The translations under genes and the position numbers were made by a program. Positions 1 to 10,500 of a DNA stretch of 64,000 bases are shown piece by piece. The DNA comes from a bacterium D16-50 (GTDB lineage: Bacteria > Bacillota > Clostridia > Lachnospirales > Lachnospiraceae): the NCBI GenBank assembly GCA_003612485.1, contig RAZA01000013.1:1-64000 (forward strand). The letters run 5' to 3'. Position 1 is the first letter of the stretch, and the number at the start of each line of letters is the position of its first letter. The notes under the pieces are model-generated. The model was given only the letters and a program-made list of their open reading frames with translations, was not told where the DNA came from and did not search any database.

Positions 1-317
1 TCTTTTTCTGCACGATATTCAGTTGTCAATTTTCAAGTGGCATCTCATTCATTGAGATTCCGAGAAGTTATTAAAAGCTCCGTTGGATAATGCATAAATA
101 GTATCCGCAAAGAAGTGTGCTGAACAACGTGTTCAAGATTTCTTGCTACTACAGTATAGCTTGGCATATGGTTTTTGTCAACCCCTTTTCAATTCCCTTT
201 CATTATTTTGTTCACTATTTCCAAATTGTCTTGCACACTTATTTTTTTCATGATAAGGTAAATCCAGCATAGGAACAGTGGAGATGGTTTGTTTATGCGT
301 AATCGGAGGTAAAGCTA
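1..317. other. AT-rich gene-free left edge
   Basis: No coding frame with a plausible start and ribosome binding site is visible. The stretch is markedly AT-rich, like the two genes that follow. A small inverted repeat ATCTCA / TGAGAT (42-47, 53-58) has a 5-nt loop. The final bases hold the GGAGG (304-308) used by the gene starting at 318. I could not identify a convincing -35/-10 pair. Confidence 0.6.
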
Positions 318-1829
318 ATGACTATTGACGAAATCCTAAAAAATGAAGAGCGTCAAATATTTGACCGTAAGAGCGTTATGATTGAACCGAAAGCGCTTGC
401 TATATCAGTAGTAGCCTTTGCCAATGCAGATGGTGGGAAGATTGCGATAGGGATCTCTGACAAAAATCGACGAATTGAAGGTGTGGATTATGAAATTGGA
501 AGAGTAAATGAGCTGTTGAGAGTTCCGTTTGATTTTTGCGAACCAACTGTAAAAGCAGACATTGAAAAGGTTCCATGCATAGACTATAAAGGAAGAAAAA
601 ATCATGTGCTCGTGATGCATATTGAACCAAGCCCGCAAGTACATGCAAATCAAGCAGATGAAGTCTATTTTCGTGTGGGTGACAAGTCTAAGCTCTTGAA
701 ATTTGAAGAACGCCTACAGTTGACATATGACAAGGGGGAACGTTATTTTGAAGATAAATTAGTTCCGGATGCAACCATAGACGATTTAGATATGGAGCAG
801 GTACAAGAATATGTAAAAAAGATTGCATATCGCAAGACACCCATTGAATTTTTAAAACAGAATAATGGTTTTGTTATAGAAAAGGGCGAAAAAATGCAAG
901 TCAGCGCTGCCGCCATTCTTTTATTTGGAAATGAACCGCAGAAATTTTTCCCCCGTGCAAGAGTGCGCTTTATAAGATATGAAGGCACAGAAGAAAAATT
1001 TGGTACAGAAATGAATGTAATAAAGGATGTTATATTTAAGGGAACTGTTTTAAGGATAATAAAGGATGCTATTGCTTATTTAGATACGCAAATCAAAGAG
1101 AAGACCTATCTGGGGCCAGAGGGTATTTTTGTTACGGAAGAAGAATATCCGAAGTTTGTGCGTCAGGAAGTTATTGTAAATGCAGTCACACATAGGGCAT
1201 ACAGCATTACAGGAACTGATATTCAAATTAAGATGTTTGATAACCGCATTGTTGTTGAGAGTCCGGGGAAATTACCAGGAATGGTCAGAGCAGATAATAT
1301 CAGGTTTACACATTTCTCGAGGAACCCGAAGATTGCCGAGTTTTTGAAAGCTTACGATTTTGTCAAAGAATATGGTGAAGGTGTAGACCGTATGTGCCAA
1401 GAACTGGAGGCAGCAGGCCAGAAATGTCCAGAATACCATACAAATGCATTTATGCTGCAAACGATTGTCTATAATAATAAAGATATAGCCGAAGAGATTA
1501 TAAATCCAACCATTTATAGCGAAAAACCGTCCTTAGAAGATAAAAAGCTGGATTTAGATATTGAAAAGTTGGAAATTGAAACCTTAAAATCAGCTATTGA
1601 AAGGCAAAAATACTTTACCCATACAAAAGAAAATCTGCTAAAGGTTTATAATTCTATTGGAACGAATCAGGTGTTTGGAGCGCCGGAAGTAAAAGAAATA
1701 TTGGGCTGTACAGTTACAGCTTCCAAAGATGTTATGAAAAAATTGAGAAATATGGGAGTGGTAGCAGAAGTAAAAGGCAAGGGAAAAGGAAAGTATCGGT
1801 TTGTCTATGAGAGTGAAATTGGAAAATGA
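318..1829 (+). CDS. AlbA_2 (Schlafen-type) ATP-binding regulator
   Basis: This 503-aa protein has the layout of the AlbA_2-domain / RecG-like ATP-binding family, putative DNA-binding regulators common in accessory regions. The N-terminal 130 residues carry the AlbA_2 signature: an E-x-Q-x-F-D-R-K-S start, then AFANADGGKIAIGISD. The middle (about 280-370) holds a GHKL-like part with RQEVIVNAVTHRAY and the glycine-rich EYGEGVDRM. The last 80 residues look like a winged helix (VFGAPEVKEILGCTVTASK) with a basic end. GGAGG lies 9 nt before the ATG. The gene is AT-rich and unlike the GC-rich glycan genes that follow, which suggests horizontal acquisition. The exact target or trigger cannot be read from sequence. 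The family call is firm, the function is not. Confidence 0.8.
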   Translation: MTIDEILKNEERQIFDRKSVMIEPKALAISVVAFANADGGKIAIGISDKNRRIEGVDYEIGRVNELLRVPFDFCEPTVKADIEKVPCIDYKGRKNHVLVMHIEPSPQVHANQADEVYFRVGDKSKLLKFEERLQLTYDKGERYFEDKLVPDATIDDLDMEQVQEYVKKIAYRKTPIEFLKQNNGFVIEKGEKMQVSAAAILLFGNEPQKFFPRARVRFIRYEGTEEKFGTEMNVIKDVIFKGTVLRIIKDAIAYLDTQIKEKTYLGPEGIFVTEEEYPKFVRQEVIVNAVTHRAYSITGTDIQIKMFDNRIVVESPGKLPGMVRADNIRFTHFSRNPKIAEFLKAYDFVKEYGEGVDRMCQELEAAGQKCPEYHTNAFMLQTIVYNNKDIAEEIINPTIYSEKPSLEDKKLDLDIEKLEIETLKSAIERQKYFTHTKENLLKVYNSIGTNQVFGAPEVKEILGCTVTASKDVMKKLRNMGVVAEVKGKGKGKYRFVYESEIGK

Positions 1830-1905
1830 AATTATATATATAAATGTATTTAAAATTGTTTAGCCCGCACGTAGCACAAGCATATGGGAACAAGGAGAGA
1901 ACAAA

Positions 1906-2424
1906 ATGCCATATATATATGAAATAGAAGTACAGCTGGCCACAACTCAAAAAAAATTTAGTTTACAAGACAAACTTGGCATTGTTCAGGATGCGATACA
2001 ACGATACAATAACCGTTCATATGAAATGCAAAACCCTAAAACGTTAAAATTACTGGAGATTAACCATGACAGTATGTTTTTGATTCTTGAAAGCTCCCTT
2101 CCGCTATATAGTTTGGGGCGAGCTTTAAGGACTTTTTCTGTCATTATCATTAAAGAAATAAAGGATGATGACTTTGTGAATGCTATAACGCCAAATGGTC
2201 AATTGTTTTCAACCAGACAATTAAGCAAAAGCGAAAAAGAAATCAACACGGAATTTAGCATCGATTACGCGCAAATAGAGGATTTAGACGTTATTAAAGC
2301 CCTTATGGATTATGTTTATAAAAAGCGAGATCCGGATTCAACAGCCTATAGAAAGAAAAAAGCGGCTTTTGAACAAATTAAAAAAATTGCTTTTGATTCT
2401 GGTATTATAAACAATATTTCGTGA
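1906..2424 (+). CDS. Hypothetical protein, 172 aa
   Basis: I do not recognise a family. AAGGAGAG lies about 7 nt before the ATG, and the codon use is AT-rich like the gene upstream, so it is probably real and part of the same accessory patch. The first 90 residues alternate hydrophobic and polar positions as in a beta-rich fold (YEIEVQLATTQKK, then DSMFLILESSLPLYSLGRAL). The C-terminal third is helical and lysine-rich (YKKRDPDSTAYRKKKAAFEQ). No signal peptide or membrane segment is seen. The 76-bp gap from the upstream stop is compatible with an operon. A partner role for the AlbA_2 protein is possible but unsupported. Confidence 0.6.
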   Translation: MPYIYEIEVQLATTQKKFSLQDKLGIVQDAIQRYNNRSYEMQNPKTLKLLEINHDSMFLILESSLPLYSLGRALRTFSVIIIKEIKDDDFVNAITPNGQLFSTRQLSKSEKEINTEFSIDYAQIEDLDVIKALMDYVYKKRDPDSTAYRKKKAAFEQIKKIAFDSGIINNIS

Positions 2425-2601
2425 GTGCAGTTACGTTCGGCTGACTGCTCTTTGTCATCTATGCAAGTGCTGCAGGATTTGCGGTTAATACAGATAACCT
2501 CTGGGGGACTTGCGGCAAATATGGAAAGATTCTGCGCATTCTGATAATCGTATCTTTTGGCGATTCTTTTCTGCCTTCAAACTGATTTCATATTGCCTAT
2601 C

Positions 2602-2726
2602 CGGCTCTTTGTAGATCTAAAACAGCTTTGCAGACCTTGATCAGCTTTGCAGACCCTAAGCGGTTTTGCAGACCTTGATCAGCTTTGCAGATCATAAACA
2701 GTTTCGGAAATCATAAACAACCTCGG
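2602..2726. repeat. 19-bp tandem repeat, about five copies
   Basis: Units begin at 2623, 2642, 2661, 2680 and 2699, each exactly 19 bp. Consensus is CAGCTTTGCAGACCTTGAT, with the last copies ending ATCATAAA. A degenerate copy precedes (2602-2622, CTCTTTGTAGATCTAAA) and a partial copy follows (from 2718). There are no unique spacers, so it is not a CRISPR. It sits at the junction of the accessory patch and the xylan locus. No function is known to me. Confidence 0.8.
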
Positions 2727-2852
2727 ATATGCGGCGGCTTCGGCTGCCGTGAGGGGCTTGGACTGTGTCATAGTCTTTGCCTGCTTTTGGATGTACCACG
2801 ACTCTATGGGGAAACAGCAATATATAACCATATGTTAGCAACCAGTAAAGAG

Positions 2853-2870
2853 ATTTCCCCAGTGGGAAAT
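2853..2870. promoter_or_regulatory. Palindrome upstream of GH98, possible operator
   Basis: ATTTCCC (2853-2859) and GGGAAAT (2864-2870) form a perfect 7-bp inverted repeat with a 4-nt centre, about 100 bp before the GH98 start. No T-run follows, so an operator fits better than a terminator. The role is inferred from position only. Confidence 0.35.
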
Positions 2871-2973
2871 GGTATCATATCCAATATACTGGAGCGTTTA
2901 TTATGCTGGGGATTTCGGGCTGCGGCAGAGCAGCCGGAGAAAGGCCTCAAAGACTTAAAAGGGAGGTATGGGC

Positions 2974-5466
2974 ATGAGAGTGAAGAACCCTATATTTAGG
3001 GCGGCCATTGCAGGGGGAATGGCTTGCGCGCTTTTGCTTACGGGCTGCGGCCGGGATGAAGAGGGAGCGGCAGGTCAGGCCGGAGGGCCGGCTCAGGAGG
3101 CAGACGCAGGCTCCTCAGGAGCAGAGGGCGGCAATAACGCAGCGGAAGGAAGCGGAAGTGCAAAAAATCCATCCGAATCCGGCAAAGACGCCATAGGGGA
3201 CGGGGAGCAGAACGGAGCCGACGGGCAGACCGGGAGCGGAGACTTTGCCGGGGAGCCGGACAAGGAGGGGGAGGAGGCGCCGGAGAGCATATTGCGCCGT
3301 CCCGTGTCGCCGGAGCAGCCCATGTGGATTGTCCACATTGATACATGGAACTATGCGGATCCCCAAAAGATCATTGATTTGATACCTGAGGACATTCTGC
3401 CCTATGTGGTATTCAATATTTCTCTTTCCATTTCCTGGGACAGCGAGACCCATGAATGGCTGATGGTGAATGACGGCTATGAGACGGCCAAGTCGTGGCT
3501 GCGGACTTGTGCCGACGAGGGCGTGTGGGCCATGATACAGCCGGCCAGCGGGGGACAGTGTCATTTCCCCGACTATGACGCGTCCACTGACTATGAAGAT
3601 ACCTTATATGCTGAATTCTACAGAGATTATCCGAATTTCATAGGCTTTAACTACTGTGAGCAGTTCTGGGGCTTCGAGTCGGCGGATTTTCCCGTCACAC
3701 CCATAGAGCGCTACGAGCATTTTGCCAAGCTTCTGGAGCTGGGAGACCGATATGGCGGCTATCTGGTGGTGAGCTGGTGCGGCAATCAGTGGAGCCCCGC
3801 CATCAACCCCATGGCCATGCTGAAGCAGGTTCCCGCCTTCGAGGAGGCCTGCGGGAAATATACGCAGAATTACATATTATGTGAGAAATATACCCAGACC
3901 AGCTATCTGTCGGACATGGAGAGCCTTGTTTTGGGGACATGGCTTTCGGGGTACTGCGGGCAGTTCGGCGTCCGCTATGACGAGTCGGGATGGACGGACG
4001 CAGAAGGCGAGGGACAGGAGGAATACCGCCTTTCCACCTCCCTTGCGGTGGATTTCGAGCGGTTCGCTCTAAATGGAATGACGGTGGTGGACGGGCCTGA
4101 GCTGATCTGGGTGTCGGATTTCCGGGAGCTGCCCCCTTCGGTGGGAGAGGACGGCTATGCCAAGCGGGGATGGAAGACCCAGCCGGAATTTGAAAATGTG
4201 GCCATAGATATGTTCCGCAAGGTTTTAGACGGCACCATCCGGATTCCTAGCCGGGAGGAGGTGGTGGAGCGCACCAAGCTGGTGATCATCAATGATGTGG
4301 AGACGGGAAGCATCGATGAAAAATACAGCACGCCTTCCACGCTCTTTGAAGGACTCTACCGCATGGAGGACGACGGAAACCTCAGGGACAATCATTCCTT
4401 CTACAAAAGTACGGGACGCTATCCCTCCATTCCGGTGGCATATGGCCTGAGGGATGAGCTTGCAAAGTCCTTTGAGATACGAGTGTATCAGTCGGATCTG
4501 GTTCCCCAGTGGCCTCCGGCGGAGCACGGCTGGCATTCCGTGGCAAAGAAGCAGGAGGTCTACAATGAGCTGTTCCCGCAGGAATACACAGGGGACTGCT
4601 ATGCGGGGCGTCTGGAGAATACTTGGGTGACTTACAATCCTTACAAGGAAGAGAGGACTGCGGAGGGAGAGCTTCCCTGCTTCTACAATACTTGTGAAAA
4701 AATAGGGCTGAACTATTCCAGATATACTTCGGCCATCATCAATGAATATGCCGACCACATAGATTTTTATCTGAACAACTACGATGAAAAGGAAGATGTT
4801 CTGAGGGAAAATATCATAAAGATCTATGGAAGCTTGGAGGAACCTGCCTTCACCTATAAAGACCGGGGCGCGGAGCAGAGCCCCAGCCAGATTACGTCCA
4901 GATGGGAGGACGGCGTCTTCACTCTTACCATCAGGCAGAACGGCCCCTTGGAGCTGAGGGTGGACTGCGCCGGGGCGGCATCGGACCGTGACACACAGTA
5001 CAAGAGCGCGGAGATTTGCGCGCCCCAGGAGCCGCCCTTTTATGAAGGACCCCGTCAGTACGAGGCAGAATTTTTTGATTCCAAAGACATTGAGGAGATC
5101 GTGAAAAACGGCTGCCGCACGGGAGTGGACGGATTTTGGGGACAGGGCTATATGAAGTTCGGAACCAAGAAAACCGCCGCCGTGAGAGACACTGTCCGCA
5201 CGGACAAGGGCGGCAGTTTTGCCATGAAACTGCGCTATGCAGTGCCGTCTGATGTAAATGGATTGGAGCTGTACGTCAACGGCGAGAAGGTGGCGGCGCT
5301 TTCGCTGGCGGCGACAGACTCCTACAGCGATTGGGCGGTCTGTGAGCAGGAGATCCTTCTGCAGGAAGGTGAAAATACCATTGAGCTGAAGGCTTCTGAG
5401 GAGCTGGCGGATTCGCTTTATCTTGATAATTTTGTGGTGGAGGGAGACTTCGGTGACGGAGAGTGA
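2974..5466 (+). CDS. GH98 endo-xylanase, surface lipoprotein
   Basis: The start is taken at the second ATG (2974), which sits 7 nt after GGGAGG; the ATG at 2968 is too close. The 830-aa product opens with a lipoprotein signal (ALLLTGC) and a Gly/Glu/Ala-rich linker of about 80 residues. The GH98 catalytic domain follows, opening with PEQPMWIVHIDTWNYADP. Candidate catalytic acids lie in FNYCEQFWGF (E229), RYDESGW (D336) and DGPELIW (E376). The last 150 residues look like a CBM6/35-type sandwich starting RQYEAEFF. GH98 contains blood-group endo-galactosidases and endo-xylanases acting on highly substituted xylan; the neighbours favour the latter. Lipid anchoring places it on the outer surface, where it would make the first cut. 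It heads a run of xylan genes on the same strand. Confidence 0.88.
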   Translation: MRVKNPIFRAAIAGGMACALLLTGCGRDEEGAAGQAGGPAQEADAGSSGAEGGNNAAEGSGSAKNPSESGKDAIGDGEQNGADGQTGSGDFAGEPDKEGEEAPESILRRPVSPEQPMWIVHIDTWNYADPQKIIDLIPEDILPYVVFNISLSISWDSETHEWLMVNDGYETAKSWLRTCADEGVWAMIQPASGGQCHFPDYDASTDYEDTLYAEFYRDYPNFIGFNYCEQFWGFESADFPVTPIERYEHFAKLLELGDRYGGYLVVSWCGNQWSPAINPMAMLKQVPAFEEACGKYTQNYILCEKYTQTSYLSDMESLVLGTWLSGYCGQFGVRYDESGWTDAEGEGQEEYRLSTSLAVDFERFALNGMTVVDGPELIWVSDFRELPPSVGEDGYAKRGWKTQPEFENVAIDMFRKVLDGTIRIPSREEVVERTKLVIINDVETGSIDEKYSTPSTLFEGLYRMEDDGNLRDNHSFYKSTGRYPSIPVAYGLRDELAKSFEIRVYQSDLVPQWPPAEHGWHSVAKKQEVYNELFPQEYTGDCYAGRLENTWVTYNPYKEERTAEGELPCFYNTCEKIGLNYSRYTSAIINEYADHIDFYLNNYDEKEDVLRENIIKIYGSLEEPAFTYKDRGAEQSPSQITSRWEDGVFTLTIRQNGPLELRVDCAGAASDRDTQYKSAEICAPQEPPFYEGPRQYEAEFFDSKDIEEIVKNGCRTGVDGFWGQGYMKFGTKKTAAVRDTVRTDKGGSFAMKLRYAVPSDVNGLELYVNGEKVAALSLAATDSYSDWAVCEQEILLQEGENTIELKASEELADSLYLDNFVVEGDFGDGE

Positions 5467-5576
5467 TCAGGCCGTAGGCAAAAAGCTGCCGGAACAAATA
5501 TCCAAGACGGAGGGCAGCCTGAGCGAAAGCCATGGGGGAAATTCGCAAAAAACGGAAAGGTATGGAGGAAATTAGG

Positions 5577-7394
5577 ATGCAGACCAAGGAAACGGGAATG
5601 TGTGAAGAGGGGCCTAAGGCGCCCAGAGATGCGCAGAAGAAGCGCAGCGGTTTTTATCTTATGCGGGGCAAGGATATTGCAGGCTCGATTCAGCCTGACG
5701 GAAGGGGAATCCAGTTCCTGCACATGGACGGGGAGAGAATGATTACCGCTGCCCGGATCGTGGGCAATGTGGCGGAGGAAGGAATGCTGGAGCTGCTGAA
5801 GTCGGCGGCAGGCTTCCGCAGGCTGGTGCATAGCATGGGCGTCCGGGTGGAGATGGCCGGGGATTTCTCCTCGGAGGACTGCCCGGAGGTGGATTTCGTG
5901 CTCCAAATGTACCCTGGAAAGGACTCCTTTGTGCCCGGAACCCAGATCAAGGCGTCCATACCCACGGACGGCATGGAGTACATGGTGGAGCTGGACGACT
6001 ATACTTGGTCAGACAACGACAATGTGCCGGGACAGATCCGGTTTGAGTTTTCCGCGGCAGGACAGCTGGCGCAGGTATGGGTGAAGCTTTATCTGCGGGA
6101 CGGCTTTCAGGCTCCGGAGGAGACGGAGGAGGCTCCGGTGGACTTGGAGGCCCCGGAGTATAGGGAGCTGGTGAAGAAATCCCTGATGCAGGCGGGGAAT
6201 CCCGCAAGGCTTCAGAAGGCTCTGGTCAAGGCCAGAATGGGAGAAGACACAACAATAGCCTTCATCGGAGGCTCCATCACCCAAGGAGCCGGGGCTATTC
6301 CCATCAATACCTCCTGCTATGCGTATAAGACATTTCAGAAGCTGTGCCGTCTGGCGGGGAAGGGCATGGAGGAAAATATTCATTATGTAAAGGCCGGTGT
6401 GGGCGGAACCCCTTCGGAGCTGGGGATGCTGCGCTATCACAGAGACGTATGCAGGGATGGCGCCGTGGAGCCTGATATCGTTGTGGTGGAGTTCGCCGTC
6501 AATGATCTGGGGGATGAGACGCAGGGGGAGTGCTACGATTCTCTGGTAAGGATGATTCTCGGCGCAAAGAACGCTCCGGCGGTGATTCTGCTGTTCGCCG
6601 TGTTCGCCAGCGACTGGAACCTGCAGGAGAGGCTTGCGCCCGTGGGAGAGGCTTATGACCTGCCCATGGTCAGCGTCAGGGATGCGGTGGTGGAGCAGTT
6701 TTACAAAAAGCCGGGAGCAGGGAGGCTGTTCGGCAAGAGCCAGTTCTTTTATGACTGCTATCATCCCACCAATCTGGGCCACACCGTAATGGCCGACTGT
6801 ATCGGATATCTGCTGGAGACAGCGGACGGCATGCCCGAAGGGAAGGACGACCTGAGGCTGGATAGGATCGTTCCTCCGCTGGGCGGGGAGTTTGAGAATG
6901 TGCGGCTGTACGACAGAAACAGCAAGGTGCCGGGGATTTCTGTGGACTGTGGCAGCTTTTGCGGGCAGGATCAGGAGCTGCATGCCGTGGAGATGAATAT
7001 GGATCTGACTCAGACGCCGGAGTTTCCCTACAACTGGATGCATGGACAAAATGGAGACAGTGTCGTAATGTCAGACGGCTCCTCCAAGGCAGCCGATGCT
7101 TCCTGCAAGCCAGCCGGCGCTTCAAAAGCAGCCCCCTTTTCCATGGATATCACTTGCACGGCTCTGGTGCTGATCTACAAGGATTCGGGCAGCGGCAGCG
7201 TGGGATGCGCGGACGTGTTTGTAGACGGAAAAAAGGTATTGACGGCGGATCCCCATGTGGGCGGATGGACCCACTGCAATCCGGTGATCTGTTTCAGGGG
7301 CGGAGAACGCAGGAAATACCATGTGGAAATATCCATGGCGGCGGGAGACGAGGACAAGGAATTCACGATATTGGGCTTCGGCTATGTGGAGTGA
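5577..7394 (+). CDS. SGNH/GDSL hydrolase, probable xylan acetyl esterase
   Basis: The ATG at 5577 is chosen because GGAGG lies 8 nt upstream; an earlier in-frame ATG at 5532 has no such site. The 605-aa protein has a beta-rich N-terminal domain (about 1-210) and an SGNH hydrolase core. Block I is IAFIGGSITQGAG with the likely nucleophile S233, then AGVGGTPSELG, then FAVNDLGD, then YDCYHPTNLGH with the D393/H396 pair. A C-terminal sandwich (about 500-605) may bind carbohydrate. No signal peptide is seen, so it probably deacetylates imported oligosaccharides in the cytoplasm. Deacetylation of xylan is inferred from the GH98/GH115/GH43 context. The fold is firm, while the CE family number cannot be assigned by eye. 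Confidence 0.8.
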   Translation: MQTKETGMCEEGPKAPRDAQKKRSGFYLMRGKDIAGSIQPDGRGIQFLHMDGERMITAARIVGNVAEEGMLELLKSAAGFRRLVHSMGVRVEMAGDFSSEDCPEVDFVLQMYPGKDSFVPGTQIKASIPTDGMEYMVELDDYTWSDNDNVPGQIRFEFSAAGQLAQVWVKLYLRDGFQAPEETEEAPVDLEAPEYRELVKKSLMQAGNPARLQKALVKARMGEDTTIAFIGGSITQGAGAIPINTSCYAYKTFQKLCRLAGKGMEENIHYVKAGVGGTPSELGMLRYHRDVCRDGAVEPDIVVVEFAVNDLGDETQGECYDSLVRMILGAKNAPAVILLFAVFASDWNLQERLAPVGEAYDLPMVSVRDAVVEQFYKKPGAGRLFGKSQFFYDCYHPTNLGHTVMADCIGYLLETADGMPEGKDDLRLDRIVPPLGGEFENVRLYDRNSKVPGISVDCGSFCGQDQELHAVEMNMDLTQTPEFPYNWMHGQNGDSVVMSDGSSKAADASCKPAGASKAAPFSMDITCTALVLIYKDSGSGSVGCADVFVDGKKVLTADPHVGGWTHCNPVICFRGGERRKYHVEISMAAGDEDKEFTILGFGYVE

Positions 7395-7523
7395 GCGGGA
7401 ATGAGGGCAGGGGCCCTTTGAAAGGGTATCCCAAAAGGGGCCGGCCTTCACCGTAAGAGGGCCCAAGAGCATTTATGATATGCGGACTGGTATGTGCGCT
7501 GAAGTGCATGAGGAGGTATGAGC

Positions 7524-10500
7524 ATGGGAATGAAGTGGAGCAAGGACGATATGCCTCTGCTGGTGGTGGAAGAGGGCGGTTATGAGGGCGTCAGAAGAAT
7601 CGCAGGGAAGGTGGCGGAGGATATAGGGAAGGTGCTGGGCGCAGCGCCGGAGGTGACGGACTTAAAGGGCCTTTCGGAAAAGAGGGCCACCTGCATTATC
7701 TTGTGCGCCACTCTGGGAAAAAGCCCTCTGCTGGAGGAGCTGGCGAATAGGGGGCTTGCGGACTTCGAGGGGCTTATGAAGGAGGACGGCAGCACAAAGA
7801 GGGAGGTCTACCAGATTCGGAGAATTTTTTCCGAGGGAAAAGACGGCCTGAAGGATTGTCTGAAAAACTGCCTGAAAAATCAAGGGGCAGAAGGAGAGCT
7901 GCAGGCTGGCGGCGCTGAGAAGGGGGATGCTTTTCTGGCGGGCGTCCCGGAGAGCGTGTTGCTGATCGCCGGCAGCGACAAGCGGGGGACGATCTACGGC
8001 ATGTTCGCCTTATCCGAATACATAGGAGTGTCCCCCTTGTGCTACTGGGGAGACGTGGAGCCGGTTCACCGGGACATATTGAATATTGCCGGGGACATAG
8101 AGATTCTGTCCAAGGAGCCCAGCGTAAAATACCGGGGATTTTTCATCAACGACGAGTGGCCCTGCTTCGGCAGCTGGGCCGGGGAGCATTTCGGCGGATT
8201 CAACGCAGCTGCCTATGAGCATGTATTTGAGCTGCTGCTGCGGATGAAGGGCAATTACTTGTGGCCTGCCATGTGGACCGCTTCCTTTCCTCTGGACGGG
8301 CCGGGGAGCATGAATGAGGAGCTGGCTGATATCTACGGTGTGGTCATGGGATATTCCCATCATGAACCTTGCTTAAGGGCCAGCGAGGAATGGGACAAGG
8401 TTCGGGGAGAGGGCAGCAGGTACGGCAACCAGTGGAATTTTTATACCAATGAGCAGGGACTCTTGAACTATTGGGAGGACGCCCTGAAGCGCAGCGGCAA
8501 ATATGAGAACATTATCACCATAGGTATGCGGGGAGAGAGGGATTCTTCCATGTTGGGGCCGGAGGCCACGGTGAAGGAGAATATTGATCTGCTCAAGGAT
8601 ATTATCACCAAGCAGAAGGAACTGATCCATAGGCATGTGGAGCGGGAGAGCGGGGAGATTCCCATGCTGCTGGCGCTGTACAAGGAGGTGGAGCCTTACT
8701 TTTACGGTGATGAGAACACGCCGGGACTCAAGGACTGGGAAGGGCTGGAGGGCGTGACCTGCATGTTGTGCGAGGACAATTACGGGTATGTCCGCACCTT
8801 GCCCACGGAGGAGATACGGGATCATAAGGGTGGCTTCGGAATGTACTACCATTTTGACTATCATGGGGCTCCCGTTTCCTACGAATGGGTGGACTGCACT
8901 CCATACTCCCGGATCTGGGAGCAAATGGGGCAGGTATATGAATACGGAATCAGGGATGTGTGGATCGTGAATGTGGGGGATCTGAAATTCCATGAGGTGC
9001 CGCTGAATTATTTTCTGGACATGGCCTATGACTTTGAACGGTGGGGCTACGGCAATCCCCGCAGCTATGAGGAGTATCCCGGACGGTGGGTGGAGCGGAC
9101 CTTCCCGGAGGCAGCGCCTGCCACTCAGGAAAAGATCGGACAGGTTTTGACAAATTATATCCAAATCAACAGTATGCGCAGGCCGGAGGCCCTTCATGCC
9201 GGCATCTATCATCCCTGCCATTATGAGGAGACGGACAGAATGCTGGCCCGTGCCGAGGAGCTGGAGGGTCTGTCCCTTCAGGTTATGGAGGAGCTGGAGG
9301 ATGGGCGGGCATATTACAGCATGATCCATTATCCCGCCATGGCCAGCATGAATGTGCTGAAGATGCAGCTGTATGCCGGGAAGAATCATCTCTATGCCTC
9401 TCAGGGCAGGACGGCGGCAAACCTTTACGGGGAGCTGACGCAGGAATGCATCCTTCTGGACAGAAGGTATGCACAGGAGTGGGGAGCATTCAATGGCGGC
9501 AAGTGGAACGGCATGCAGCTGGAGCAGCATATCGGCTTCACAAGATGGAATGATGATGACTATCGCTATCCCGTGATCATGAAGGTGGAGCCGGCCCACT
9601 GTCCCAGACTCAGCGTTTCCAGAAAGGATGAGGAGAGGACGGCCACCAAGACCTTCGGCCCTCCTATGACGGTACGGATTCCCGACTTCCAGTATGTGGG
9701 CTGTACCAGAGCTGTGCTGGAGATAGCCAACGGAGGATGCGGCTGTCTGCATTACCGGATTTCCGTGGAGGGCGGACCGGAGAGGGAAGGGGGCCTTCCG
9801 AAGTGGCTGGAGGTCTCTTCCATGGAGGGACAGGTGGAGACGCTGGAGGAAGTGACGCTTCTGTGCCATAGGGAGCTTCTGCCCGAAGAAACCCAGAAGG
9901 TGAGGCTGCTGATAGAGGATGGGGACGCAAGGGTTGCAGTGGAGATTCTGGGAAAAGCGGTGCCCTTTGCGGATCTTGGGAAAGATCAGGACGGGGAGAC
10001 GAAGCTGCCCGAAATGACGTATCTGGATAGAAACGGCGTGTTTGCCATGGGAGCGGAGCATTTTTGCCGCAAAAACGACACAAAAAAGGGCGGATTTCAG
10101 GTTATGGAAGGCTATGGGAAGTTCGGCGGCGGCGTGAAGGTATTCCCCAGCACGGCTGCGTTTGCGGAGGAGGAAGAGAAGCCAAAGCTGTACTACAGTT
10201 TCCTTTCAAGAGAGGCGGGAACGTATCGGGTGGAAATTTTCACAGCGCCCTCCAATCCCCTAAAGAGCGGTCAAAGCGTGAATCTTTTGGTGGGGAGGGG
10301 AGAGGAAAATCCTATCAAAGCGGAGATTCTGCCCGCTGATTATAAAGGGGGCGACTACTGGGACGGAAGATGGTGCGCCGCTGCCTTGGACCAGCAGCAT
10401 AGGACCTGCGTGGCTTTGGAGTTTGGAGAGGGCGTGCAGGAGCTGGCTCTGGGGGCGTTGGAGGCCGGAACGGTGATCGAGAAGATCCTGATTTATAAAG

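Larger units (their letters stand above)
2425..2973. other. 549-bp intergenic region with 19-bp repeats
   Basis: Marks the change from AT-rich accessory DNA to the GC-rich glycan locus. Its first bases may form a weak terminator (GTGCAGT ... ACTGCTC followed by TTTG). The centre holds a 19-bp tandem repeat (2623-2717) and a 7-bp-arm palindrome (2853-2870), listed separately. GGGAGG at 2961-2966 serves the GH98 gene. A 104-codon frame over the repeat is judged non-coding. Confidence 0.6.

Noticed and set aside
2685..2999. 104-codon plus-strand frame at the 19-bp repeat
   Set aside because: It starts inside the repeat, has no ribosome binding site and overlaps the GH98 start.
8373..10061. 562-codon minus-strand frame over GH115
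   Set aside because: It is a shadow of the GH115 frame, with repetitive His/Leu/Pro content and no start signal.
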